Positions 55,671 to 63,345 are shown, counted from the stretch's first letter. The stretch: DNA of 64,000 nt from Flavobacterium sp. WC2421 (GCF_040822115.1 NZ_CP162004.1:3395001-3459000); one strand, 5' to 3'. Translations and numbers: made by a program. The notes: a model not told the origin generated them from the letters alone.

Positions 55671-55702
55671 GGAGAAGATTGCTTCATTCCTCGCAATGAA
55701 AT
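55671..55702 (+). repeat. Short palindromic repeat fragment (ATTGC-N10-GCAAT type)
   Basis: GGAGAAGATTGCTTCATTCC and TCGCAATGA match the widespread 'cattgcgaggaacgaagcaatct' type of intergenic repeat seen in many bacterial genomes. ATTGC (55678) and GCAAT (55693) form its core. One copy is seen here, just before the DUF2892 gene. Confidence 0.5.
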
Positions 55703-55703
55703 T

Positions 55704-55889
55704 ATGAAAAATAAAGTATTTAGAATTATCGTGGGATCTTTTATCTTAATCAGTTTGTTATTGACAATCTATGTAAATCAAAACTGGATGTGGTTTACCG
55801 TTTTTATAGGCGTTAATTTAATTCAATCTGGTTTTACCAAATGGTGTTTACTAGAGACTATTTTAACTAAAATTGGTTTGAAAGACTAA
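55704..55889 (+). CDS. DUF2892 small membrane protein of the RND operon
   Basis: A 61-residue protein with two transmembrane helices (FRIIVGSFILISLLLTIYV and WMWFTVFIGVNLIQSGFT) followed by KWCLLETILTKIGL. The F-T-x-WC-x-LE motif is typical of DUF2892/YgaP-type proteins and includes the conserved Cys. A second family member lies in the persulfide operon (33702). Its presence at the end of the RND operon links this pump to sulfane-sulfur genes. It is followed by a terminator. Confidence 0.78.
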   Translation: MKNKVFRIIVGSFILISLLLTIYVNQNWMWFTVFIGVNLIQSGFTKWCLLETILTKIGLKD

Positions 55890-55911
55890 TTCTAGTTTTT
55901 ATATAAAATTC

Positions 55912-55944
55912 AAAACCCGAGTTGTTAAAGCAGCTCGAGTTTTT
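55912..55944 (+). terminator. Terminator of the RND efflux operon
   Basis: AAAACCCGAGTTG / CAGCTCGAGTTTT form a stem of about 13 bp (mismatch or G-T pairs tolerated) around TTAAAG, then a T run. Confidence 0.78.
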
Positions 55945-56030
55945 TTATGGATTGGAGAGAAGTAATCGATAAAACGTAAAAAGTTGTATATATTTGATGG
56001 TATAAGTTACTTGGCAAACATTTGAAAAAA

Positions 56031-57038
56031 TCAGACGTGAATTAATTCAAATGCATAATTATAATCTATTAAACTTTTGCTTTTTTCATTCTCTAACCAA
56101 GCTTTTTCCTCATGGCTTTTCCCCATTATTTGAGTAGCATTGCAACCTCTGAATGTATTTACAATAACGTTTAAAGACTCTATTTCTTCGGAATTGAATA
56201 ATTCTGAATTAAAATCTTTTTGACTGGATTTATAAAAGCATTTACCCCAATATCCATTTCCATAATCTTCCACTTTCATGAAAATATAGTCCTTATTTAC
56301 AGCGTAATCAAATATACCTCCAAATCTTACTGGAACTGGACCATAATTATGCGCCATATAATTTGCGCCACTTATTGAATATGCTGTATTCTTATAATTA
56401 TAAAAATCAGAATAAAATAATAATTTATTCATCATTGTTTCCGTAGGATTCAGCTTTTCAGCAAAAAACAAAATCATATTTGACATCTTTTCCATATCAG
56501 GTTTTCTATAACCTGTATAATTATCAGGTAACCTATTTTCAAATAAAATGCCTACATAATTTTTATCATCTTTGCTTTCTCGATAATTTTCAATGACAAC
56601 TTCAATCCTTTTAAGGATTTTTATTTTTTCTTCATCATTCAAATCATTGTTTAAATCAACTAATAACTTAAAGTTCAAAATACTATTTGAAACCGTATTA
56701 ATTAAATTAGCATTTGCTAAACTTGGAACTTCCCCCTTTTCATAATTCCTATAGCTATTCGTCCCAAAACCCAATATTTTGGACATCATACTTGCAGATA
56801 AACCATAAGTATTCCTCAATTTAATAATTTGGTCCGGAAATGGGATATTATGCTTATCCCTATATTGATTATACACTTGATTTAAATTAAATTCATCCAA
56901 CTCTGTGGTTGTAAATGATTCTCCGCTATCTGCACAATAATAACTTTTGTGATTATATTCGAATTTTTCTTTTCTAAATTCCAAAATACTTTTTTCAATT
57001 TGTAAGGTCATTTCCTTACCTGTGATTGGACTTTTCAT
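56031..57038 (-). CDS. Antitoxin with degenerate MqsA-type finger, HTH and Panacea (DUF4065) domain
   Basis: A 335-residue protein. Residues 1-50 resemble an MqsA zinc finger whose cysteines are mostly gone (SPITG for CPxCG; CADSG for CxxCG). An Xre-type HTH follows (about 67-110: LRNTYGLSASMMSKILGFGTNSYRNYEKGEVPS). The C-terminal half (about 195-330) is a Panacea/SocA-like domain (TMMNKLLFYSDFYNYKNTAYSISGANYMAHNYGPVP). Panacea domains are known as promiscuous antitoxin modules. It is 20 bp downstream of an MqsR-like gene and would neutralise that toxin and repress the shared promoter. Gene order toxin-antitoxin is the same as in mqsRA. Confidence 0.82.
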   Translation of the reverse strand: MKSPITGKEMTLQIEKSILEFRKEKFEYNHKSYYCADSGESFTTTELDEFNLNQVYNQYRDKHNIPFPDQIIKLRNTYGLSASMMSKILGFGTNSYRNYEKGEVPSLANANLINTVSNSILNFKLLVDLNNDLNDEEKIKILKRIEVVIENYRESKDDKNYVGILFENRLPDNYTGYRKPDMEKMSNMILFFAEKLNPTETMMNKLLFYSDFYNYKNTAYSISGANYMAHNYGPVPVRFGGIFDYAVNKDYIFMKVEDYGNGYWGKCFYKSSQKDFNSELFNSEEIESLNVIVNTFRGCNATQIMGKSHEEKAWLENEKSKSLIDYNYAFELIHV

Positions 57039-57058
57039 AATTAATTTGTTTTTTTAGT

Positions 57059-57409
57059 TTAATCCTTAAGAGGGAATTCCATTGGGAATTCGGCCTTATG
57101 AAAAGAAATACAAATTGCTTGGTCTGTGATTTTTGAAATAGTCAACTTAATATAAATTTGCTGACCTTTAATTGTTTTACCGAAAACCCACATTTCAGCT
57201 CCCCCTTGTTGAGTTTCCTCTAAAGGACCTTCACTATAATCATCAATTTCTAGATTGAAAATTATTTCTTCACGCATTTTGGCAGTAATGCTTAAATCTG
57301 CAAGATTTTGAATACTATTTTTGGGGCGATTGGAGAAGATAATGCACCATACTTTAATAATCTGCTTCAGTTTTTGCAAAAAAGATTTTGCAATTGCTTT
57401 ATCCGCCAT
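57059..57409 (-). CDS. MqsR-like toxin
   Basis: A 116-residue protein. Its central and C-terminal parts align by pattern with MqsR: ADLSITAKMREEIIFNLEIDDY, then MWVFGKTIKGQQIYIKLTI and ICISFHKAE, matching MqsR's I-W-x-D-V-Y…QIYLKITV…LIVSFKEK. MqsR is a RelE-fold mRNA interferase cutting at GC(A/U) sites; activity here is inferred. An N-terminal basic helix precedes it (KSFLQKLKQIIKVW). It lies first in a two-gene operon with the HTH-Panacea antitoxin, with an operator palindrome upstream. Confidence 0.72.
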   Translation of the reverse strand: MADKAIAKSFLQKLKQIIKVWCIIFSNRPKNSIQNLADLSITAKMREEIIFNLEIDDYSEGPLEETQQGGAEMWVFGKTIKGQQIYIKLTISKITDQAICISFHKAEFPMEFPLKD

Positions 57410-57430
57410 CTTAACGTGTTAAATTATATG

Positions 57431-57510
57431 CAAATATATAAACATTAAAATAAAAAACACTATAAAGTTGAACTATTAACAAAATATAAACAATTAAACA
57501 ACTTTAAAGT
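57431..57510 (-). promoter_or_regulatory. Toxin-antitoxin promoter and operator
   Basis: On the minus strand a perfect -7 box TATATTTG (57431-57438) precedes the toxin gene. The arms ACTATAAAGTTG (57459-57470) and CAACTTTAAAGT (57499-57510) are complementary at 11 of 12 positions. The nearer arm covers the -33 position, as expected for autorepression by the HTH antitoxin. Confidence 0.7.
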
Positions 57511-57673
57511 TTATATAAAAAAAACAAACATTAGTTTAATTTAATGATTTGTCTATATTTTTAAAGGCTTGGTATTGGCTCATTAACACCGAAAGCAAGC
57601 CTCGGGAATGTTATAACAATTAAAAAATACAAAAAATAACCAATAAACAACTCGCCCTATCTTCCAATACAAT

Positions 57674-57807
57674 TTACTCTTTTTTCAAAATTACAGAACG
57701 CAAACGCTCCTCATTTTCATCTCCCCAATGACTTAAAACTGAAATCACCGGAATCAGTGTTTTTCCAAAATCAATGAAAAACGTATTTCATCATTGAAAA
57801 TAACGGT
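57674..57807 (-). pseudogene. Remnant of an HxlR family regulator (C-terminal end, frameshifted)
   Basis: On the minus strand the last 33 codons read DFGKTLIPVISVLSHWGDEN… ending LKKE-stop, the characteristic C-terminus of HxlR winged-helix regulators. Just upstream, FNDEIRFSL continues the same family pattern in another frame, so a few bases were lost at about 57772. Nothing of the N-terminal two thirds remains. It lies in the 490-bp gap between the toxin-antitoxin pair and the DNA-repair gene. Confidence 0.65.
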
Positions 57808-57848
57808 TTAATTATTTTCTTAACAAAACGAGATAGACCTTAAAATAA

Positions 57849-57880
57849 AGAAAATGCTACCTTTGTTGGTGGCATTTTCT
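57849..57880 (+). promoter_or_regulatory. Promoter of the DNA alkylation repair gene with inverted repeat
   Basis: A perfect -7 box TACCTTTG (57858-57865) sits inside the inverted repeat AGAAAATGC … GCATTTTCT (57849-57857 and 57872-57880). The right arm covers the expected transcription start, so the repeat could be an operator. Confidence 0.6.
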
Positions 57881-57898
57881 AATTAGTAAAAATAAAAT

Positions 57899-58981
57899 AT
57901 GGCAGCAGAATTGAAGGAGATGTTCAATAAAAAATTCTATGAGCGTTTAGCAACAGCATTTAATAATGCAGATGTGAATTTTAATACTACAAAATTCATT
58001 GATGAAGTAACTATTGGTTTAGAAAACAGGTCGTTAAATGAACGATTGCGTTTTACATCCATTACACTTAAAAATCACCTTCCAATAGATTTTAAAGAAG
58101 CGATACAAGTATTAAACAAGGTAATTCCAAACAGTCCAACAGGTTATACGGCACTTATTTTTCCTGATTATGTGGGGCAATTTGGTATTCATGATTTTGA
58201 AACTTCCATGGAAGCACTGGCTTATTACACCCAGTTTGGCTCCTCTGAATTTGCCATTCGGGAATTTTTAAAACACGATTTTGATAAAACCATTGAAATG
58301 ATGAAAGTATGGGCAAATTCGCCAAATCATCACATACGAAGACTGGCTTCCGAAGGTTGCAGACCCCGCCTACCTTGGGCTATGGCTATTCCTGAACTTA
58401 AAAAAAATCCTTCTCCTATTCTACCGTTATTGACCAATCTCAAATCAGACACCTCAGAATATGTTAGACGAAGCGTAGCAAACAATCTTAACGACATTGC
58501 CAAAGACAATCCAAAAATAGTTATTGAAATTGCCACCAACTGGAAAGGACACAGCAAGGAGACCGATGCCATTATAAAACACGGTTGTAGAACCTTGTTA
58601 AAGCAAGGAAATACTGAAATTTTAAAACACTTTGGACTTGATAGTTCAAATATAGCCATCGCCAATTTTGAAATAAGTACTCCAAAAGTAGCTATTGGAA
58701 ACCATTTGGAGTTTTCGTTTTCTGTTCAAAATAATAATGAAAAACAACAAACAGTACGACTTGAATATGCGGTTTATTATCTTCGACAAAACGGCCAACT
58801 TTCAAAGAAAGTATTTAAAATAAGTGAACGTCTTTTTGAGCCCAAACAATCTTCTGATATTAATCGAAAGCAAAGTTTCAAACTCATTACCACTCGAAAA
58901 TTTTACGTTGGACAACAAAAACTTTCGATTATCATAAACGGAGAAGAAAAAGATAGTGCTGCATTTGAACTGATTGATTAG
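57899..58981 (+). CDS. DNA alkylation repair protein, AlkC-like with C-terminal Ig-like domain
   Basis: A 360-residue protein. Residues about 1-245 form a HEAT-like repeat solenoid with typical AlkC/AlkD segments (IREFLKHDFDKTIEMMKVWANSPNHHIRRLASEGCRPRLPWA, SEYVRRSVANNLNDIAKDNP). Residues about 250-360 form an Ig-like beta domain (FEISTPKVAIGNHLEFSFSV…). That combination is the hallmark of AlkC, which excises 3-methyladenine and related lesions. It is a lone gene whose promoter has an inverted repeat. Confidence 0.9.
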   Translation: MAAELKEMFNKKFYERLATAFNNADVNFNTTKFIDEVTIGLENRSLNERLRFTSITLKNHLPIDFKEAIQVLNKVIPNSPTGYTALIFPDYVGQFGIHDFETSMEALAYYTQFGSSEFAIREFLKHDFDKTIEMMKVWANSPNHHIRRLASEGCRPRLPWAMAIPELKKNPSPILPLLTNLKSDTSEYVRRSVANNLNDIAKDNPKIVIEIATNWKGHSKETDAIIKHGCRTLLKQGNTEILKHFGLDSSNIAIANFEISTPKVAIGNHLEFSFSVQNNNEKQQTVRLEYAVYYLRQNGQLSKKVFKISERLFEPKQSSDINRKQSFKLITTRKFYVGQQKLSIIINGEEKDSAAFELID

Positions 58982-59039
58982 AAATCATCTTCCAATACCC
59001 AAATAGTGCGTATATTCGGTACCAACAAAACAAAGTCAA

Positions 59040-59570
59040 ATGAACTTTTCATCTTTTCCAAAAATAAAAACAGAGCGCCTATTATTGCGAAAAATCGAAG
59101 AATCAGATGCTCCAGTGATCTTATACTTACGCTCGGATGAAACCATTAATCAGTTCATCGAAAGACCTGAGAACCGAAAAACAAAAACACTCGAACAAGC
59201 CTTACAATTTATTACCGATATCAATCAAGACTTCGAAAACAATAAATCGGTGACTTGGGGAATCGTTTATAATAACCAACCTGAACTTATTGGTACCATT
59301 TGTTTTTGGAATTTTTCGGACAACCATACCATTGCTGAAGTGGGTTATGGTTTAAGTCCTGAATTTCAAAATAAAGGAATCATGACAGAAGTGCTACAGC
59401 GTATTATCGATTTTGGTTTTAACGAACTAAAACTCGCCAAAATAGAGGCATTCACACATACTAAAAACGAAAATTCTAGAAAACTACTAGAAAAATGTGG
59501 TTTGCAATTCATACAAGATCGAAAAGATGATGATAATGATTCCAATGTTATTTACGAGATCCTAAATTAG
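59040..59570 (+). CDS. GNAT family N-acetyltransferase (RimJ/RimL type)
   Basis: A 176-residue GNAT enzyme of the ribosomal-protein-acetyltransferase-like subgroup: it opens with PKIKTERLLLRKIEESDAPVIL. The acetyl-CoA site is EVGYGLSPEFQNKGIMTEVLQRII, and the C-terminal part NENSRKLLEKCGLQFI is typical. The substrate is unknown (a protein N-terminus or a small amine). It follows the AlkC-like gene by 58 bp and may share its transcript. Confidence 0.87.
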   Translation: MNFSSFPKIKTERLLLRKIEESDAPVILYLRSDETINQFIERPENRKTKTLEQALQFITDINQDFENNKSVTWGIVYNNQPELIGTICFWNFSDNHTIAEVGYGLSPEFQNKGIMTEVLQRIIDFGFNELKLAKIEAFTHTKNENSRKLLEKCGLQFIQDRKDDDNDSNVIYEILN

Positions 59571-59844
59571 AAGAGTTAGCTTTTTATCTTAATAGTAAGT
59601 AAATTATCTTACAATGGGAACTCAAAGCAAATCTAAAAAAGGGATTCAAAAAGAGCTACACCCTACTTCTGTCTCCTTTTAAAACTAATCTAAAAACCAC
59701 AATTTCATACTAATTAAAAAATACGGCTTTTAGATTGAACATATAACTACTTCAAAAAAAAACACATAATACACTAAAAAACAAATACTTATAAGCTAAT
59801 CGATTCCGTCTAAATAAAATAATAACAAATAATTAACTTAACAC

Positions 59845-59887
59845 TTGTATATACAAATAAAAAAAGTGTTACATTTGTACCAACAAA
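59845..59887 (+). promoter_or_regulatory. MarR operon promoter with two palindromes
   Basis: The perfect 12-bp palindrome TTGTATATACAA (59845-59856) contains the -33 TTG. A perfect -7 box TACATTTG is at 59870-59877 (22-bp spacer). A second inverted repeat TTTGT-ACCA-ACAAA (59874-59887) covers the start point. The pair fits autorepression by the MarR protein encoded 15 bp downstream. The rest of the 330-bp gap from 59571 shows no gene. Confidence 0.75.
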
Positions 59888-59901
59888 TAAGATAAGGTAT
59901 T

Positions 59902-60357
59902 ATGAAAATTGAAGATGAAATAAAAAGCACCATACCATTAGATATTTCAAAAAAAATTATTTTGAATATTTTATATACTCAAAATATCACAAATGAAAAA
60001 TTTAATGAGGTGATGAAACCTTATGACATCTCTGGAGAACAATATAATGTTTTACGAATTTTAAGAGGTCAAAAAGGAAATCCAGCTAACATGTGTGTGA
60101 TACAAGAACGCATGATAGCAAAAACCAGTAACACCACTCGCTTAGTTGATAAATTGTTATTAAAGAATTTCGTGACTAGAAATGTTTGTCCTGAAAACAG
60201 AAGAAAAATTGAAGTGATGATTACTCAAAAAGGATTAGATGTTTTAACTGAATTAGATCCTAAAGTAATAGAACATGAAAAACACTTCTCGAAGAATTTA
60301 AATACCGAAGAGTTAGAATTATTAAATGAATTATTAGAAAAATACAGAAATCAATAA
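59902..60357 (+). CDS. MarR family transcriptional regulator
   Basis: A 151-residue MarR protein with the winged HTH (about 55-125: YDISGEQYNVLRILRGQKGNPANMCVIQERMIAKTSNTTRLVDKLLLKNFVTRNVCPENRRKIEVMITQKG). Cys in NMCVIQ and RNVCPENRR might allow redox sensing. It is the first gene of an operon with a nitroreductase and a YceI protein. Palindromes on its promoter indicate autorepression. Confidence 0.9.
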   Translation: MKIEDEIKSTIPLDISKKIILNILYTQNITNEKFNEVMKPYDISGEQYNVLRILRGQKGNPANMCVIQERMIAKTSNTTRLVDKLLLKNFVTRNVCPENRRKIEVMITQKGLDVLTELDPKVIEHEKHFSKNLNTEELELLNELLEKYRNQ

Positions 60358-60368
60358 ATATAAAAATT

Positions 60369-61001
60369 ATGAATACCTTTTTAGATAAACAAAACTGGCG
60401 TTATGCTACAAAAAAGTTCGATAGCTCAAAAAAAATTACTGAATCTGATTTAGATTTTCTTAAAGAAGCAGTTCGTTTAAGCGCTTCTTCATTTGGACTT
60501 CAACTGTACAAAGTGATAATTATTGAAAATCCAGAAATTAAGGCACAATTATTGCCCGTTGCTTATGGTCAATCTCAAATTACTGATGCTTCGCATTTAT
60601 TTGTTTTTGCCAATCAAACAAACGTAGGAAATACAGAAATTGATGCTTACTTAAAAAACACAAGTGAAATTAGAGAATTGCCATTGGAAGCATTAGCAGG
60701 ATATGGTGATTATATTAAAGGGTTTGTGAATCCAATTCCTGAAGATGCTAAAAATGTTTGGACAGCAAAACAAACATATTTGGCTTTAGGAAATTTATTG
60801 AATGCCGCTGCTGAATTAAACATAGATGCAACTCCAATGGAAGGTTTTAATGCAGCACAGTTTAATGAAATATTAGGATTAGACAAACTAAACCTAAACG
60901 CAGCTGTAATAGCACCAGTTGGATACCGTCATACAGAAGACGATACCCAACATTACAAAAAAGTTAGAAAATCAAACGAAGATTTATTTATCACATTATA
61001 A
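60369..61001 (+). CDS. NAD(P)H-dependent nitroreductase family oxidoreductase
   Basis: A 210-residue FMN-dependent nitroreductase (NfsB type). RYATKKFDSSKKI and RLSASSFGLQLYKVIIIENPE give the FMN-binding N-terminus, and YLALGNLLNAAAELNIDATPMEGFNAAQFNEIL is the conserved central helix. It reduces quinones or nitroaromatics with NAD(P)H in the cytosol. It starts 11 bp after the marR gene, which likely regulates it in response to an electrophile. Confidence 0.9.
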   Translation: MNTFLDKQNWRYATKKFDSSKKITESDLDFLKEAVRLSASSFGLQLYKVIIIENPEIKAQLLPVAYGQSQITDASHLFVFANQTNVGNTEIDAYLKNTSEIRELPLEALAGYGDYIKGFVNPIPEDAKNVWTAKQTYLALGNLLNAAAELNIDATPMEGFNAAQFNEILGLDKLNLNAAVIAPVGYRHTEDDTQHYKKVRKSNEDLFITL

Positions 61002-61041
61002 TTAGTAATCAAAATTCAATTCAAACAAAAAAATTAAACAA

Positions 61042-61608
61042 ATGAAAAATTTAAAATCAATTGCATTAGCATTAGTAGTAGTTTTATCTACAGTATCAGT
61101 ATCTGCACAAACTAAAAAAGTAGATGCAGCAGCAAGTACAATCAACTGGGTTGGAAAAAAAGTAACTGGACAACACAATGGAACAGTAAATCTTAAAGAC
61201 GGTGCACTTGTTTTTAAAGGAGCAAAATTAGTAGGTGGAACTTTCACAGTTGACATGACTTCATTGACTTCTACTGATCTTTCAGGTGAATACCAAGGAA
61301 AATTAAACGGTCACTTGAAATCAGAAGATTTCTTCGGAACTGAAAAATTCCCAACTTCTACATTAGTTTTCAAAAAAATTGGAGCAAAAGCTAAAAATGT
61401 TTACACGGTTACTGCTGATTTAACAATTAAAGGAATCACTAAACCAGTAACTTTTGATATCGCTGTGAACGGAAATACAGCAACAACAGCATTCAACGTA
61501 GATAGAACTAAATATGACATTAAATACGGTTCAGGAAGTATTTTTGATAACCTTGGAGACAAAGCAATCTCTGATGAATTTGAATTAGCAGTAGCTTTAA
61601 AATTCTAA
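61042..61608 (+). CDS. YceI family secreted lipid/isoprenoid-binding protein
   Basis: A 188-residue protein with signal peptide (MKNLKSIALALVVVLSTVSVSAQ). The YceI lipocalin-like barrel is recognisable by INWVGKKVTGQHNGTVNLKDGAL, the GHLKSEDFFGTEKFPTSTLVFKKI stretch and a final DEFELAVALKF. YceI proteins bind polyisoprenoids in the periplasm. It is 40 bp after the nitroreductase; the trio MarR-nitroreductase-YceI probably responds to quinone-like compounds. A terminator follows. Confidence 0.9.
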   Translation: MKNLKSIALALVVVLSTVSVSAQTKKVDAAASTINWVGKKVTGQHNGTVNLKDGALVFKGAKLVGGTFTVDMTSLTSTDLSGEYQGKLNGHLKSEDFFGTEKFPTSTLVFKKIGAKAKNVYTVTADLTIKGITKPVTFDIAVNGNTATTAFNVDRTKYDIKYGSGSIFDNLGDKAISDEFELAVALKF

Positions 61609-61637
61609 ATATTATATAATACCACGTTTACTAATTC

Positions 61638-61664
61638 ACCCAACAAGTAATTGTTGGGTTTTTT
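61638..61664 (+). terminator. Terminator after the YceI gene
   Basis: ACCCAACAA-GTAA-TTGTTGGGT, a perfect 9-bp stem with a tetraloop and T6 tail. Confidence 0.88.
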
Positions 61665-61730
61665 ACTTCAATCTATCTAATAATCTAACAAAAAAGATTA
61701 AAAAATTAGATTTTTTTTAGTTTATTGTAT

Positions 61731-61760
61731 TTGAATAACCAATTTACATTTATATATTTG
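61731..61760 (+). promoter_or_regulatory. trp operon promoter
   Basis: -33 TTG (61731-61733), a 19-bp spacer and a perfect -7 box TATATTTG (61753-61760). The box ends only 4 bp before the leader-peptide ATG, so the transcript is leaderless or nearly so. Confidence 0.75.
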
Positions 61761-61764
61761 TAAC

Positions 61765-61815
61765 ATGAAAACAACAATAAACAATACTTGGTGGTGGAAC
61801 AATTTACGTCAATAG
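61765..61815 (+). CDS. trpL: trp operon leader peptide
   Basis: A 16-codon ORF, MKTTINNTWWWNNLRQ then TAG, with three consecutive Trp codons (61789-61797). It lies between the trp promoter and an attenuator hairpin 40 bp downstream. Scarcity of charged tRNA-Trp would stall the ribosome at these codons. GTCGT … AAGC (from about 61815) can pair with GCTT … ACGAC (61862-61875) as an antiterminator that excludes the terminator stem. TTTACG (61804) can alternatively pair with CGTGAA (61817). This is the classic layout of transcription attenuation. Confidence 0.88.
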   Translation: MKTTINNTWWWNNLRQ

Positions 61816-61855
61816 TCGTGAACTAAGCTCCTATAGTATTATCAAATATAAATAT

Positions 61856-61888
61856 AAAAGGCTTGTCATGACGACAGGCCTTTTTTTT
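61856..61888 (+). terminator. trp attenuator terminator
   Basis: AAAAGGCTTGTC / GACAGGCCTTTT form a 12-bp stem (one G-T pair) with loop ATGAC and a T8 tail, 52 bp upstream of the trpE start. Part of the stem overlaps the predicted antiterminator. Confidence 0.9.
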
Positions 61889-61939
61889 GTGCTAAAAAGT
61901 TGCCTTTCATCAAATTATAAATCATAAAAATTATTTCAA

Positions 61940-63340
61940 TTGAAACTATTTACTTTAAATACTAAATACAAACAAATACTTGCAGATACGATAACTCCTG
62001 TGAGTGTTTATTTAAAAATACGTGATAAATTCCCTAATAGTTTATTGCTTGAAAGTAGTGATTATCATGGAAGTGACAACAGTTTTTCTTACATCTGTTG
62101 CAATCCTATCGCTTCGATAAAAATCGAAAACGAAACTATTTTCAAAACCTATCCTGATGGGACTTCTGAAAAAATAGCGATTGATGAAAATACTTCAATT
62201 CCAGAAGTTATTCAAGAATTTTCACACCAATTCAAATCAGAAAAAAATGATTTTAAATTCATAAACAATGGGTTGTTTGGATATATCTCTTATGATGCAG
62301 TTCGTTATTTTGAAAAAGTAAAAATTGCCAAAAAAGAAAATAGCAATACCATTCCTGATGTGTATTATGCCGTATACCAAAATATAATTGCGATTAACCA
62401 TTTCAAAAATCAAGCTTATATTTTCTGTCATAGTTTAGACGGAAGAAATAATATTTCAGAGATGGAGCAACTGTTACAATCAAGAAATATTGCCTCTTAT
62501 AAATTTACCAAAGAAGGAGAAGGTTTCTCTAACTTAACTGATGAAGAGTTTAAACACAATGTGGCTCTGGCCAAAAAGCATTGTTTCCGTGGAGATGTAT
62601 TTCAATTAGTATTATCACGCCGTTTTACTCAAGGTTTCAAAGGAGATGAATTCAATGTCTATAGAGCATTAAGAAGCATCAACCCATCCCCTTACCTCTT
62701 CTTTTTTGATTATGGTGATTTCAAAATATTTGGCTCTTCGCCCGAAGCTCAAATTATAGTTAAAGACCGTAAGGCAGAAATTCATCCTATAGCAGGAACG
62801 TTCAAACGTACTGGTGATGATGAAAAAGATGCGGTTCTTGCCAAACAATTATCTGAAGACAAAAAAGAAAATAGCGAACATGTGATGCTAGTCGACTTAG
62901 CTCGTAATGATTTAAGTCGCAACGGTCATAACGTAAACGTAGAACGCTATAGAGAAGTGCAGTTTTTCTCTCATGTAATTCATTTAGTTTCAAAAGTAAC
63001 GGGGCATTTACATGAAAAAGCCACTACAATGCAAGTGGTAGCGGATACTTTCCCAGCTGGAACATTGAGTGGAGCACCTAAACACAGAGCGATGCAATTG
63101 ATTGAAGATTACGAAAAAACAAATCGTAATTTCTACGGTGGCGCCATCGGTTTTATGGATTTTGAAGGCAACTTTAATCACGCGATAATGATACGAACAT
63201 TCTTAAGTAAAAATCACCAATTGCATTCGCAAGCCGGCGCCGGAATTGTAGCCAGCTCTGATGAAGAAAGCGAAATGCAAGAAGTATATAACAAATTAAG
63301 AGCATTGAATACCGCACTTGATTTGGCAGAAACAATTTAA
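61940..63340 (+). CDS. trpE: Anthranilate synthase component I
   Basis: A 466-residue chorismate-utilising enzyme starting at TTG 61940 (MKLFTLNTKYKQ). The N-terminal lobe has the Trp-feedback motif LLESSDYHGSDNSFSYI. The catalytic lobe has HCFRGDVFQLVLSRRF, PSPYLFFFDYGDFKIFGSSPE, the active-site HPIAGTFKR, VMLVDLARNDLSRN and TFPAGTLSGAPKHRAM. It converts chorismate and ammonia or glutamine-derived ammonia (from TrpG) to anthranilate. Expression is controlled by the attenuator upstream. The rare TTG start may lower its translation. Confidence 0.95.
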   Translation: MKLFTLNTKYKQILADTITPVSVYLKIRDKFPNSLLLESSDYHGSDNSFSYICCNPIASIKIENETIFKTYPDGTSEKIAIDENTSIPEVIQEFSHQFKSEKNDFKFINNGLFGYISYDAVRYFEKVKIAKKENSNTIPDVYYAVYQNIIAINHFKNQAYIFCHSLDGRNNISEMEQLLQSRNIASYKFTKEGEGFSNLTDEEFKHNVALAKKHCFRGDVFQLVLSRRFTQGFKGDEFNVYRALRSINPSPYLFFFDYGDFKIFGSSPEAQIIVKDRKAEIHPIAGTFKRTGDDEKDAVLAKQLSEDKKENSEHVMLVDLARNDLSRNGHNVNVERYREVQFFSHVIHLVSKVTGHLHEKATTMQVVADTFPAGTLSGAPKHRAMQLIEDYEKTNRNFYGGAIGFMDFEGNFNHAIMIRTFLSKNHQLHSQAGAGIVASSDEESEMQEVYNKLRALNTALDLAETI

Positions 63341-63345
63341 AAAAT

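Noticed and set aside
59571..59844. Possible small genes in the gap before marR
   Set aside because: Only short AT-rich frames without start signals or protein-like composition.
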